In this document: piece by piece, positions 6,591 to 14,875 of the stretch
Numbering within the stretch: the first letter of the stretch is position 1
How the letters are laid out: each line of letters starts with the position of its first letter
NCBI GenBank assembly: GCA_905215855.1
Contig: CAJMRT010000041.1
Location: 1 to 16,608, forward strand
From: an uncultured bacterium
Lineage (GTDB): Bacteria; Bacillota; Clostridia; Oscillospirales; Acutalibacteraceae
Direction: 5' to 3'
DNA length: 16,608 bases
Made by a program: the position numbers and the translations under genes
Notes under the pieces: generated by a model
Told to the model about the DNA's origin: nothing
Seen by the model: only the letters and a program-made list of their open reading frames with translations
Databases searched by the model: none

Positions 6591-8021
6591 TTAAATATCG
6601 GCTTGCTGAATATCTGCTGTTTTTGTTGCAGTTTTAAGATATTCACTGCCGTTTTTTATTACTATGCTGACATCAACCGAATCGGGGTTCATATATTCCG
6701 TAGGGATATATGCCTGATAACCGTAATCCGTTTTATCATTTGATGTTGTAAATGCCTCAAATGCTCTTTGACCACCGTTGTTGTCTTTTACAAGAACAAT
6801 AATTTCACTGTTATCCTTGCAAAGCTCTTTATCAACACTGCCCGAAACATTGACATACTGCATATTGACTTCCGAAATTTTCGCATCAACCGTAAACTTG
6901 TTGTCTACAGTCTTTGAATTTTTCGGAATCGTAAACTCTCTTGCAGGAAGAACCGGCGGATTCTGTGCAAACCAAATGAGATTTCTCTCTGCAATTTCAA
7001 AAACAACAGTATCGCTGTTTCTCGACATAACCTCAAGCGAGAGGTTAATCGGGAATGCTTTTGTAAAATATGCCGAGTTGTAGGCATTTGCAAAGTAAGG
7101 CAAAAGTGCGTTGCCGAATGAGTCACGGTACATAAACAAATTGCCTGTTGCCTTATCATTCTGAGTTGCAATCATCGCCTCCTCAACACTCTTTGTCGGG
7201 GTAACATATGAATAGGTCTGATTGATATCAAAATCAAAATTATACTCCGGCTGTTGTGTTGACGGATAAAGCATATTGCCAAGATCACCGTAAAAGTTCT
7301 TTGACCTGCTTGCCGCTGCATTCTCATAGGTTTCATGAGTTTTGCCGAGCTTGTCAAGAATCTCATTGTACGCAATCAACGCGCCCTTATTGTTCCAGTG
7401 TGAATCCTGTTCAAGGTAAAGCGTTTCATCGTAGCTTTTAAGTTTTGTAAGCAAGTCACAATAATTCAGCTTGCTGTCCTTGAGTGAAGAAGTGAAGTTA
7501 TTAAGATTGCTTTCGGAACTTTCCTTTTTGCCGTAGTAGTAAGGCATATTTTCGGAATAGAGTGTATTTTTGTTCGGTGCAACCGTAAACAGGAATTTAA
7601 CATTATTTTCTGTGAGATAATTCTGAGTAATCTCAAGGTTGTGCCTTGTGTTGAACAAAGCACGATCTGACATCAAATTTCTGCCGAGATAGTTATCAAG
7701 CGTTGCAGAATAGAAAAGCCAATTGTCGTTTCCGACAGTAACCGTGTCAACATTCGATACACCGAAAACCTTTGACTGAATTTCCGCATCAGCCGACATT
7801 ATCTGCGGTCTTAATGCGTAATGGGTTGAAAAGTAATCGCCAAGCTGTTGAAGATACTCTTCGTTAAAGCTGCCGTTTTCGGCTTTGACTGACGGAAACT
7901 TTGTCTGCTGTTCATTACCGATTGCCTCGTTGCTCGGAGCAACAATCATTCCTGCAAACGGAATAACACAACACAAAAGACAGGCGGTTGTAAAAATTAC
8001 AGAAAATACTTTTTTCTTCAT
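6591..8021 (-). CDS. AlgX/AlgJ-like SGNH-hydrolase-fold O-acetyltransferase partner of the MBOAT
   Basis: A 476-residue protein with an N-terminal membrane anchor or signal (residues 5-28). The SGNH-like domain (about 95-355) carries 'EQDSHWNNKG' with Asp206 and His208, and 'MYRDSFGNALLPYF' with candidate nucleophile Ser301. The order Asp-x-His then Ser matches AlgX, in which these residues form the triad acetylating alginate. Residues about 360-476 form a beta-rich domain I do not recognise, possibly polymer-binding. It starts 12 bp after the MBOAT stop with AAGGAGG just ahead of the ATG, a pairing typical of AlgI-AlgJ/X systems. The predicted role is transfer of an acyl group from the MBOAT to an extracellular polymer. 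The substrate is unknown; Clostridia lack alginate, so wall or capsule glycan is more likely. Confidence 0.8.
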   Translation of the reverse strand: MKKKVFSVIFTTACLLCCVIPFAGMIVAPSNEAIGNEQQTKFPSVKAENGSFNEEYLQQLGDYFSTHYALRPQIMSADAEIQSKVFGVSNVDTVTVGNDNWLFYSATLDNYLGRNLMSDRALFNTRHNLEITQNYLTENNVKFLFTVAPNKNTLYSENMPYYYGKKESSESNLNNFTSSLKDSKLNYCDLLTKLKSYDETLYLEQDSHWNNKGALIAYNEILDKLGKTHETYENAAASRSKNFYGDLGNMLYPSTQQPEYNFDFDINQTYSYVTPTKSVEEAMIATQNDKATGNLFMYRDSFGNALLPYFANAYNSAYFTKAFPINLSLEVMSRNSDTVVFEIAERNLIWFAQNPPVLPAREFTIPKNSKTVDNKFTVDAKISEVNMQYVNVSGSVDKELCKDNSEIIVLVKDNNGGQRAFEAFTTSNDKTDYGYQAYIPTEYMNPDSVDVSIVIKNGSEYLKTATKTADIQQADI

Positions 8022-8033
8022 ATTGCCGCCTCC

Positions 8034-9458
8034 TTAAAATCTGAAATAGATGAACGGATTGTAGGAAGTTCCCGACAATCTGATTATGCACCATATGAGC
8101 AGGGCAAATGCAAGCACATACAGTACTGTTTGAGCCACGCTCTGCTTTTTGCCGACAAGCGCAGCCGCTGAACCGTTGATTCTAAACTTATCCGCAATCG
8201 GTTTGATTGGGGCACAGCCTATAATCGCAGCAACAAGAATAACTATAAACCACGGTGTGAGCTGAGTGAGGGCAAGCGAAAGCGACTTGTCTGTAATATT
8301 AAAGCCGGCAAACATATTGCCGATAAAGTCAAAGCCCTGACCGATAGTGTCGGCTCGGAATATTACGAAACCGACTGTTACTGCAAGCAATGCGTAGATG
8401 TGATTTATAACCTTAGGAAGTCTGCCGAGAATAGGAATAAACTCTTCAAGAAGAAGGAATACGCCGTGATACAGACCCCAGATTACAAATGTCCAACTTG
8501 CACCGTGCCAAAGACCTGTGCAAAAGAAAACAATAAGTCTGTTTAGCACAGCTCTCATCCTGCCCTTTCGGTTGCCGCCGAGAGGAATGTAAAGATATTC
8601 CTTAAACCATGTTGAAAGCGAAATATGCCACTTTCTCCAGAAATCCTTAACGCTTACCGCACCGTAAGGATAGTTGAAGTTTTCCTTAAAGTCAAAGCCG
8701 AACATTTTGCCAAGACCGATTGCCATATCGGAATAACCCGAAAAATCGTAATAGATTTGGAAAAGATATGCCAAAGCACCGAGCCAAGCCGTTACAACGG
8801 AAAGATAACCGTCACCCGCATTGAAAATAATGTCGGCTGTCTGTCCCATTGTATTTGCAATGAGAACTTTCTTTGCAAGGCCGCAGATAAAACGGCGCAT
8901 ACCCTCTGCAATCTTTTCAGCAGTCTGCTCTCTGTCAACAATCTGTTCGCTGATGTCCCTGTATTTAACAATAGGACCTGCAATAAGCTGCGGGAAAAAT
9001 GTTATGTAAAGAAGAACATAGAGGTAATTTTTCTGTGCATCAACCGTTTTGCGGTAAACATCAATTACATAGGACAAAGCCTGAAATGTAAAGAATGAAA
9101 TACCAATCGGCAAATCAATCTGCGGAACAGGAATTGCAAGTCCTGTAACCGAGTTGAGAGATTCAACAAAGAATCCCGAGTATTTGAACACAGCAAGTAT
9201 GCCGAGGTTGATAACAACAGCAAGGACAAGAACCAATTTTCTCTTTGCGTTTTCATTTGCTACAAGCCTTGCACAGATATAGTTCAAAAGTGAACTGAAT
9301 ATCATCAACAAAACATAAACAGGCTCGCCGTAAGCATAGAAAATTAAGCTTGCAACAATGAGAAGTCCGTTTCTGAACTTCAGCGATGGCACTAATGTGT
9401 ACAGCAAAAATACCGTCGGAAGAAAAATACATAAAAATACTAATGAACTAAAGACCAT
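8034..9458 (-). CDS. MBOAT family O-acyltransferase (AlgI/DltB type)
   Basis: A full-length 474-residue polytopic membrane protein. It has the family core 'YYDFSGYSDMAIGLGKMFGF' (about 236-255), 'DFWRKWHISLSTWFKEYLY' with His278, 'IPLGGNRKG', and 'CTGLWHGASWTFVIWGLYHG' with the invariant catalytic His318. It also has the upstream 'LPIGISFFTFQALSY' and 'FFPQLIAGPIV'. AlgI-type proteins take acyl groups from a cytoplasmic donor, probably acetyl-CoA, and pass them across the membrane to an SGNH-type partner, here the next gene. GGAGAG precedes the ATG. The upstream transglutaminase-like gene ends 24 bp away, so it lies inside a four-gene operon. DltB is an alternative relative, but no dltA, dltC or dltD is present, which favours the polysaccharide-acetylation branch. 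Confidence 0.9.
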   Translation of the reverse strand: MVFSSLVFLCIFLPTVFLLYTLVPSLKFRNGLLIVASLIFYAYGEPVYVLLMIFSSLLNYICARLVANENAKRKLVLVLAVVINLGILAVFKYSGFFVESLNSVTGLAIPVPQIDLPIGISFFTFQALSYVIDVYRKTVDAQKNYLYVLLYITFFPQLIAGPIVKYRDISEQIVDREQTAEKIAEGMRRFICGLAKKVLIANTMGQTADIIFNAGDGYLSVVTAWLGALAYLFQIYYDFSGYSDMAIGLGKMFGFDFKENFNYPYGAVSVKDFWRKWHISLSTWFKEYLYIPLGGNRKGRMRAVLNRLIVFFCTGLWHGASWTFVIWGLYHGVFLLLEEFIPILGRLPKVINHIYALLAVTVGFVIFRADTIGQGFDFIGNMFAGFNITDKSLSLALTQLTPWFIVILVAAIIGCAPIKPIADKFRINGSAAALVGKKQSVAQTVLYVLAFALLIWCIIRLSGTSYNPFIYFRF

Positions 9459-9482
9459 TTACTCTCTCCGATAACCAAATAA

Positions 9483-11471
9483 CTATATTTTCACATGCAT
9501 CCATGAATATCCGGTTGCAATAGCTACCTTATAATTCGGGTCTTTTGTGGTGTTGTAGTTAAGTGCATAGTAATCTTTGGCGTGATGTCTGCTCCACTCA
9601 GGGTCATAAACCAAGCCGTCAACCTCTGCCCAGCCGTGACCGCCGCTGTTGCAGCAATACACATTTTTGTAGCCGATAGCTTTTGCCATATAAGCAAATG
9701 CCGCTCCGTAGCTGAAGCAGTTGCCTGCACCGTCAACAAACATATCGTTTGCGTAGATTATCGGCCAATCGCTTCCGTGATAATGTGGGATTCTCGGATT
9801 GAGTTCCTTGTAAGCATTCTTTGTATAGTTAAAGCAAGCCTTAAGCTTCTGCGATTTGCTCATACTTTTATTGGTAACCTTTGCAACTACCTTCAAGGCT
9901 CTGAAAAGAGTTTTGTCGGATTTTGTTTTAACCCTTGTTGCCTTGCCGCTCATTACATTCCAGTCTTTACCGTTCTGAGTAATACCGTTACTGTACGAAA
10001 AGTCAATTTTGCCGTTCTTATCGGCATAGTACCAGCCGCTCTTGTCAGAACCTACGATACCGTTTTTCTGAAGAACGCCCGATGCGTTGTAGTAATATTT
10101 AATCGTCTGCATACCTGTACGCAGAACACCCTTGTCAAAGGTCAATTTTTTACCGTTTACTGTGATTGTACCGTTGGCAAGTACTCCGTTGCGATAATAC
10201 TTTGTATTATCAACATATGAGCTTATGAGATTGCCCTTTTCATCAAGGCAACGCAATGTGTATGCAACAACTGCATCCTTTGCAGCTGTTGTGTCAACAA
10301 ATGAATTGTCGGTTGTACTAACAATTCTGCTCCATGATGAGCCGTACGATTTTCTGTAAAGTCTGTAACCGTCAGCACCCAAAACTTTCTTCCAGCTTAT
10401 AAGATTTCCGTTTTCAGCCTTTGATACGCTTGAAATTGCAGGTGGAGCGAGGAAAAGATTAGTCTTTCCGGTTTTAGAAAATCCGCTTACAAACTTGTCT
10501 TTTTTATCAAGACATCTTACAGTGTAAGTGTACTTTTTACCGTTGGTAAGCTTACCGTGTGTATAGCTTGTTGCTGTAGTTGTGGTAAGTCGTTTCCAAC
10601 TGTTTTTTTCAAGGTAATATACTCTGTACTTTGCCGCACCACTGCACTTTGACCAAGTGATTTTTGAACCTGTGGCAGTGTTCTCAATCTTTGTGATTGT
10701 AGGTGCTTTTACATATGTAATGCCTTTTCCGCTGTTGAAATAACTAATGAAATTATCTTTCTTATCAAGTGCTCTGATTGTATATGTGTAGCTTGTACCT
10801 GATACGGCAGTTGCATCGGTAAAAGAACCGTTTCTGGTACTGCCTATGCGCGTCCAACTTGTGTTCTTTGTTTTTCTGTAAACACGGTAGTTTGGAACAT
10901 AGCTGTTTTTGCTCCACTTAATTTTTACACCGCCGTCAATATTCTCAATTGAACTGATAACAGGAGGAGCAATAAAAATATTTGCATAGCCGTCCCGATT
11001 GAAGTCGCTTACAAAGTTATTCTTTTTGTCCAACGCTCTTACGGTATAAACATATGTTGTGTTGTTTTTAAGAGAATTGTGTGTAAAGTTTGTAGCAGTT
11101 GTTTCTCCGATACGACTCCATGAGCTTCCTTTACGGACATATACTCTGTATTTAGCCGCTGAATCGTACTTACTCCAGCTTATCTTTGTACCTTTTGCAG
11201 TGTTTGAAAAGCTTGTAATTTCGGGATAATTTACGATTGCAGGCTCTGTCGGTTCTACAGGCTGAGTCGGATAAATTGGAATTGTCGGCTCAATCGGATC
11301 CGTCGGATAAATTGATGTTGTCGGTTCAACAGGAATTGTTACATCTGACGCAACCGATGTTTCAGAAATATTTCCGCTTGTATCAAGTGCATATGCACCT
11401 ACAGGAAGTCCCGAAAAAGCCATTGTTACTGCAAGTACTGCAGCGGCTGATTTTAAAAACTTTCTTTTCAT
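9483..11471 (-). CDS. Secreted FnIII-repeat protein with transglutaminase-like domain (first gene of operon)
   Basis: A 662-residue exported protein: signal peptide 1-28, then a Pro/Thr-rich linker (about 46-82) with repeated 'PVEPT/IYPT' units. Four FnIII-like domains of 86-88 residues follow (about 83-168, 169-256, 257-342, 343-429). Next come wall-binding-like repeats ('SGWYYADKNG', about 430-480), then a transglutaminase/cysteine-protease-fold domain with Cys585 in 'GNCFSYGAAFAYMAKAIGY', His612 in 'GHGWAEV' and Asp623 in 'VYDPEW'. The triad is intact, so it may cross-link or cleave peptide or amide bonds at the surface. GGAGAGG precedes the ATG. It is a paralogue of the adjacent 815-residue protein with two fewer FnIII domains. 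There is no sorting signal, so attachment would rely on the repeats. Confidence 0.8.
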   Translation of the reverse strand: MKRKFLKSAAAVLAVTMAFSGLPVGAYALDTSGNISETSVASDVTIPVEPTTSIYPTDPIEPTIPIYPTQPVEPTEPAIVNYPEITSFSNTAKGTKISWSKYDSAAKYRVYVRKGSSWSRIGETTATNFTHNSLKNNTTYVYTVRALDKKNNFVSDFNRDGYANIFIAPPVISSIENIDGGVKIKWSKNSYVPNYRVYRKTKNTSWTRIGSTRNGSFTDATAVSGTSYTYTIRALDKKDNFISYFNSGKGITYVKAPTITKIENTATGSKITWSKCSGAAKYRVYYLEKNSWKRLTTTTATSYTHGKLTNGKKYTYTVRCLDKKDKFVSGFSKTGKTNLFLAPPAISSVSKAENGNLISWKKVLGADGYRLYRKSYGSSWSRIVSTTDNSFVDTTAAKDAVVAYTLRCLDEKGNLISSYVDNTKYYRNGVLANGTITVNGKKLTFDKGVLRTGMQTIKYYYNASGVLQKNGIVGSDKSGWYYADKNGKIDFSYSNGITQNGKDWNVMSGKATRVKTKSDKTLFRALKVVAKVTNKSMSKSQKLKACFNYTKNAYKELNPRIPHYHGSDWPIIYANDMFVDGAGNCFSYGAAFAYMAKAIGYKNVYCCNSGGHGWAEVDGLVYDPEWSRHHAKDYYALNYNTTKDPNYKVAIATGYSWMHVKI

Positions 11472-11488
11472 AAAATCCTCTCCATTTT

Positions 11489-11532
11489 AAAATTAAAAAA
11501 TAATCCCCGATTTACATTGCAAATCGAGGATT
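11489..11532 (-). terminator. Intrinsic terminator in the leader of the four-gene operon (possible attenuator)
   Basis: On the minus strand AATCCTCGATTT (11521-11532) pairs with AAATCGGGGATT (11502-11513), 12 bp with one G-U, followed by ATTTTTTAATTTT. It lies downstream of the promoter at 11569-11597 and upstream of the start codon at 11471, so every transcript from that promoter meets it. It also ends readthrough from the upstream gene. Seven bases of its 5' arm (AATCCTC) are complementary to the Shine-Dalgarno region GAGGATT (11474-11480). Confidence 0.75.
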
Positions 11533-11568
11533 ACAATTATTTATTCTGCCTCTCACAATGATGTAATA

Positions 11569-11597
11569 ATTATACAAATTTATTCCATATAAGTCAA
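11569..11597 (-). promoter_or_regulatory. Promoter of the FnIII/MBOAT operon
   Basis: TTGACT (11592-11597), 17-bp spacer and a consensus TATAAT (11569-11574) on the minus strand, between the upstream paralogue's stop and the leader terminator. Transcription should start near 11562, giving a leader of about 90 nt. Confidence 0.75.
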
Positions 11598-11651
11598 GAA
11601 TTTACAAAAATTCATTAGCTTTGACTAAATAAATTTTATATATTCACACCA

Positions 11652-14099
11652 TTATTTCCATACAGCCTTGCCGTTCTCAATTGTTACCTCACATTTTACA
11701 TGAGGATTAAGAGTCCAATAATGCTTTTTCATCATATATGGCTTGTAGTCGGGAGCCTTATAACCCGGAAGCTGTGCATCGGGATCGCAAATAAGCCACT
11801 CGCCGTTTACAAGCACCTCTGTCCACCCGTGAGGACTGCCAAGTACATCACCGATTACAACTCTTGAACGATAACCTGCGATTCTCGCTGTGCAGGCAAA
11901 AGCGGCAGCATATCTAAAGCAATTACCTTTTTTATTCTTAAAGAGGTCAATTGCAAGTGCAGGCAAATCAGAGGCTTTCTTCGGGTGGTCATATGTACGG
12001 TTATACGGGAAATTTTTTGCCATATATAAGAATCCTGACTTCATCTTTTCATCAAGAGTATCGCCCTTACAATAAGTCATCATATATTCTGCGGCAAGAC
12101 GCATTTCTTCGCTTTCACAACAAACACCGTTCTTGTCGGCATAGTACCAACCTTCTCTCTTTGAACCGACAATTGTATTTTTAACAACCACGCCCTTTGA
12201 GTTGTAGTAGTACCTCTTGCCGTTGATTTTCTGATAACCCGAACGGAACAATCCTTTGGCGAAATTATAAGTTTGACCGTTTACTGTAATTTTTCCGTCA
12301 GCAAGCACACCGTTGTGATAGTACTTTGTATTTGAAATGTATGAGCTGATAAGATTACCGTTCTTATCAAGACAACGCAATGTGTATGAATAGACATTAT
12401 CCTTTTTAGCGGAGGTATCTACATATGATGTGCCTTCGGTTACATCGGCAAGTTTACTCCACGATGTGTTTACAGTCTTTCTGTACAATCTGTAGCCTGC
12501 AACCTCCGGCACACTGTTCCATTCAACAAGATTTCCGTTTTCGGCTTTCGATACCTTTGAAATTGCAGGCGGTGCAATAAAGGTATTGCTTGTGCCGTCT
12601 TTGTCATAACCACTTGCAAAATTGCCTTTGCTGTCAAGACATCTTACAGTGTAAGTGTATGTTGTACCGTCAACAAGCTTATCGTGGGTATAACTTGTTG
12701 ATGCCGTTGTGCCAAGTGCTTTCCAACCTTTGTTGCTGTCAAGGCAATACACCCTATATTTTGACGCACCCGCACACTTTTCCCAGCTAATCTTTGAACC
12801 GGTGGCAGTATTCTCAATTTTATTGATTGTAGGAGTTTTTACAAAGGTAACACTTTTGCCGTTATTAAAATAGCTTGCAAAATTACCGTCTTTATCAATA
12901 CATCTGATTGTGTATGTGTATGCAGTACCTGATTTAACATTTGTATCCTTAAATGTATTGCTTTCAGCATTGCCGATACGAGTCCAACTTGTATTTTTAG
13001 TCTTTCTGTAAACACGGTAACTGTCAGCATCTTTAAGGGTATTCCACTTGATTTCAACACCGCCGTTAATATTAGCAAGCGAAGAAATTGTAGGAGGATT
13101 CAGAAAAATATTGCTTGTACCGTTCTTGTCATAACCGCTTGCAAAATTGCCTTTTCTGTCAAGACATCTTACGGTATAAGTGTGTGTTGTTTCCGACTTG
13201 AGTTTATCATGAGTGAAGCTTGTTGCAGTAGTGTTGCCGAGAGCTTTCCAACTCCTGTTTTGAAGATAATAAACTCTGTATTTTGAAGCACCATTGCACT
13301 TTCCCCAGCTGATTTTTGAACCTGTTGCAGTATTCTCAATTTTATTGATTGTCGGAGTTTTTACATATGTAACGGATTTTCCGTCATTGTAATAACTTAC
13401 AAAGTTATTTTCAGCGTCAAGTGCTCTGAGGGTATACGTATAGCTAATACCCGATTCTGCTGTTGTGTCAGTAAAAGAACCGTTATCAGAATTTCCGATT
13501 CGTTTCCAACCTGTATTTTTTGTCTTTCTGTAAATACGATAGCTGTTTATTGCAGAGTTCTTGCTCCATTTAACAGTAACACCGCCAAAAACATTTTGAA
13601 GTGAACTGATTACAGGCGGTGCAAAAAATGTATTTGAATATCCGTCTTTATTGTAGTCACTTACAAATTTATTGTTTTTATCCATAGCTCTGACAGTATA
13701 GCGGTAAGTAACGCCATCCCTTAATGAGGTATGTGTAAAGTTAGTGGTTATACTCTCGCCCACACGGCTCCACGACTTTCCGTTAAAAACATATACTCTG
13801 TACTTAACTGCACCGGAATAAGAATTCCAGCTAATTTTAGTGCCTGTGGCATTATTTGAAAATCTATTGATTTGCGGATAGTTAATTGTCGGCTCACAAG
13901 GAACAGTCGGAACTGTTTCATTAGGACCGGTAGGCTCTTCGGCAGGAATAGTATTGTCCGAAACAACTTCCAAGCTAACTGCGTCTGTAGCTTTAGCAGA
14001 ATCATCGTTTCCGTCATAAGCAAAGCTTGTCACAACACTTGTTGTCGCCATTAACAAAGCCAATGTTCCCGAGGTAACAATAGATAAGAATTTCTTCAT
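11652..14099 (-). CDS. Secreted six-FnIII-repeat protein with transglutaminase-like domain
   Basis: An 815-residue exported protein, paralogue of the next gene. Signal peptide 1-27 and acidic/Pro-rich linker 28-74 are followed by six FnIII-like domains (75-160, 161-248, 249-334, 335-422, 423-509, 510-597). Wall-binding-like repeats come next (about 598-660, 'EGWYYADKNG'), then a transglutaminase-fold domain with Cys727 in 'GNCFRYAAAFA', His757 in 'SPHGWTEV' and Asp772 in 'WLICDPDAQLPGY'. Domains 2-3 and 4-5 are tandem copies of one two-domain unit; this explains its greater length than the 662-residue paralogue. AAGGAG lies 9 nt before the ATG and a consensus-type promoter is at 14162-14190, so it can be transcribed separately. 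Function is probably surface protein cross-linking or amide hydrolysis; no substrate is visible. Confidence 0.8.
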   Translation of the reverse strand: MKKFLSIVTSGTLALLMATTSVVTSFAYDGNDDSAKATDAVSLEVVSDNTIPAEEPTGPNETVPTVPCEPTINYPQINRFSNNATGTKISWNSYSGAVKYRVYVFNGKSWSRVGESITTNFTHTSLRDGVTYRYTVRAMDKNNKFVSDYNKDGYSNTFFAPPVISSLQNVFGGVTVKWSKNSAINSYRIYRKTKNTGWKRIGNSDNGSFTDTTAESGISYTYTLRALDAENNFVSYYNDGKSVTYVKTPTINKIENTATGSKISWGKCNGASKYRVYYLQNRSWKALGNTTATSFTHDKLKSETTHTYTVRCLDRKGNFASGYDKNGTSNIFLNPPTISSLANINGGVEIKWNTLKDADSYRVYRKTKNTSWTRIGNAESNTFKDTNVKSGTAYTYTIRCIDKDGNFASYFNNGKSVTFVKTPTINKIENTATGSKISWEKCAGASKYRVYCLDSNKGWKALGTTASTSYTHDKLVDGTTYTYTVRCLDSKGNFASGYDKDGTSNTFIAPPAISKVSKAENGNLVEWNSVPEVAGYRLYRKTVNTSWSKLADVTEGTSYVDTSAKKDNVYSYTLRCLDKNGNLISSYISNTKYYHNGVLADGKITVNGQTYNFAKGLFRSGYQKINGKRYYYNSKGVVVKNTIVGSKREGWYYADKNGVCCESEEMRLAAEYMMTYCKGDTLDEKMKSGFLYMAKNFPYNRTYDHPKKASDLPALAIDLFKNKKGNCFRYAAAFACTARIAGYRSRVVIGDVLGSPHGWTEVLVNGEWLICDPDAQLPGYKAPDYKPYMMKKHYWTLNPHVKCEVTIENGKAVWK
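12573..13619 (-). repeat. Tandem duplication of a two-FnIII coding unit
   Basis: FnIII domains 2-3 (13098-13619) and 4-5 (12573-13097) are consecutive copies. The junction text TTCTCAATTTTATTGATTGT recurs at 12811 and 13333, exactly 522 bp (174 codons) apart. Odd and even domains differ in type: 'PTINKIENTATGSKISW' opens domains 3 and 5, while 'YRVYRKTKNT' or 'YRIYRKTKNT' marks 2 and 4. Confidence 0.8.
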
Positions 14100-14161
14100 A
14101 CACTACAACTCCTTACATTTCAAACATTGAAAACATCAATATTTCAATACAATCTACATTT

Positions 14162-14190
14162 ATTATAGCACTACACTTATAAGATGTAAA
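14162..14190 (-). promoter_or_regulatory. Promoter of the 815-residue FnIII/transglutaminase gene
   Basis: TTTACA (14185-14190), 17-bp spacer and TATAAT (14162-14167) on the minus strand. The 55-nt leader contains a weak 7-bp stem (ATTGAAA/TTTTCAAT) but no terminator. Confidence 0.65.
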
Positions 14191-14202
14191 TATTTTGTCG
14201 AA

Positions 14203-14219
14203 TTTTTGTGCTTTGTGCA
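14203..14219. repeat. 17-mer shared by two promoter regions (copy 1)
   Basis: TTTTTGTGCTTTGTGCA, located just upstream of the -35 box of the 815-residue protein gene. The identical 17-mer occurs at 15776-15792. Between this and the terminator at 14322 the DNA is very AT-rich, with no gene visible. Confidence 0.45.
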
Positions 14220-14321
14220 TAATCAAATTATATAATAATTTGTAATTATTGCCAATTTAAAATGAAATTATGTAGCAGTTCAAATTCTACGCTTTATATT
14301 TTTGGTTAAGATTGAACAATC

Positions 14322-14365
14322 TGAAATAAAATAAAACAAGCGACAGCTTAATTCCTGTCGCTTGT
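14322..14365 (-). terminator. Terminator after the Ig-like lipoprotein gene
   Basis: An 11-bp perfect stem (ACAAGCGACAG / CTGTCGCTTGT, 14336-14346 with 14355-14365) followed on the minus strand by TTTATTTTATTTCAG. It lies about 85 bp after the stop of the lipoprotein gene and forms one end of the intergenic repeat copy A. Confidence 0.7.
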
Positions 14366-14416
14366 GATTATCATATATTCTATTTTTCGTGTTGTCAGAA
14401 CTATTGAAATTAAGCC
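14338..14416. repeat. Intergenic repeat, copy A (about 80 bp)
   Basis: Aligns over its whole length with 15870-15950. Shared blocks include CGCTTGT or CCGCTTGT, TCATATATTC, TTTTTCG and AACTATTGA followed by ATT and AGCC. Copy A keeps the terminator stem. Confidence 0.55.
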
Positions 14417-14449
14417 TGTTACTATCGCAATCCGGATATTCTCATTATG

Positions 14450-14875
14450 CTAGAATATTTTGAAATCTACCATCAAAGGAATGCTTCCAGTTGAAACATT
14501 TATGGATTTAATTATTCTATATTCCCCTTGCGGAAGAGTAGTCTCAAAATCCACTTCAAATTCATTCGTAGCCTTTGATTCCAACAATATCGCTAATGCA
14601 TTAAAATATTGTTCATTATCTGATGAATACCAAACTCCATTCTTTTTTTGTTCTATATAATAAGTTGAATCATAAGTAAGATCGGTGTTTGTTTTGTTTG
14701 AAATCAGTAACACTAACCCCGAATTATCAATACTATCATTCTTTATCTCAAGCGACACTTCATCATTGACATAAGTTCCTGTTTCGGTTGATTTCTTAGA
14801 AAAATTCATACTATTACAACCGCTGATAAAGAAAAAAGTAAGCAGGCATAAAGTAAAACATATTGCTTTTTTCAA
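14450..14875 (-). CDS. Small lipoprotein with bacterial Ig-like domain, TTG start
   Basis: A 141-residue lipoprotein: signal MKKAICFTLCLLTFFFISGC with lipobox Cys20. Residues about 35-141 form a beta-rich domain ('VSLEIKNDSIDNSGLVLLIS', 'KKNGVWYSSDNEQ', 'LPQGEYRIIKSI') resembling the Big_14-type Ig-like domain seen in many Clostridia lipoproteins. The start is taken as TTG at 14875, because AAGGAGG lies 8-9 nt upstream; the in-frame GTG at 14884 overlaps that site. A weak promoter is upstream. Role unknown; such domains are often wall-associated or modulate other surface proteins. Confidence 0.7.
   Translation of the reverse strand: MKKAICFTLCLLTFFFISGCNSMNFSKKSTETGTYVNDEVSLEIKNDSIDNSGLVLLISNKTNTDLTYDSTYYIEQKKNGVWYSSDNEQYFNALAILLESKATNEFEVDFETTLPQGEYRIIKSINVSTGSIPLMVDFKIF

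Noticed and set aside
8625..9098. Plus-strand frame (157 codons) inside the MBOAT gene
   Set aside because: It is antisense to the conserved MBOAT core, with no initiation signal.
8034..9458. MBOAT considered as DltB of a teichoic-acid D-alanylation operon
   Set aside because: No dltA, dltC or dltD is adjacent, and the partner gene is AlgX-like, with Asp-x-His before Ser, so the acetylation branch is favoured.
9582..10220. Long plus-strand frame (212 codons) inside the FnIII/transglutaminase gene
   Set aside because: It is antisense to conserved FnIII and catalytic coding sequence and has no ribosome site.
12309..13877. FnIII repeats considered as a CRISPR or microsatellite-like array
   Set aside because: The period is a whole protein domain (86-88 codons), the reading frame is kept, and divergence follows codon positions; it is a coding repeat.
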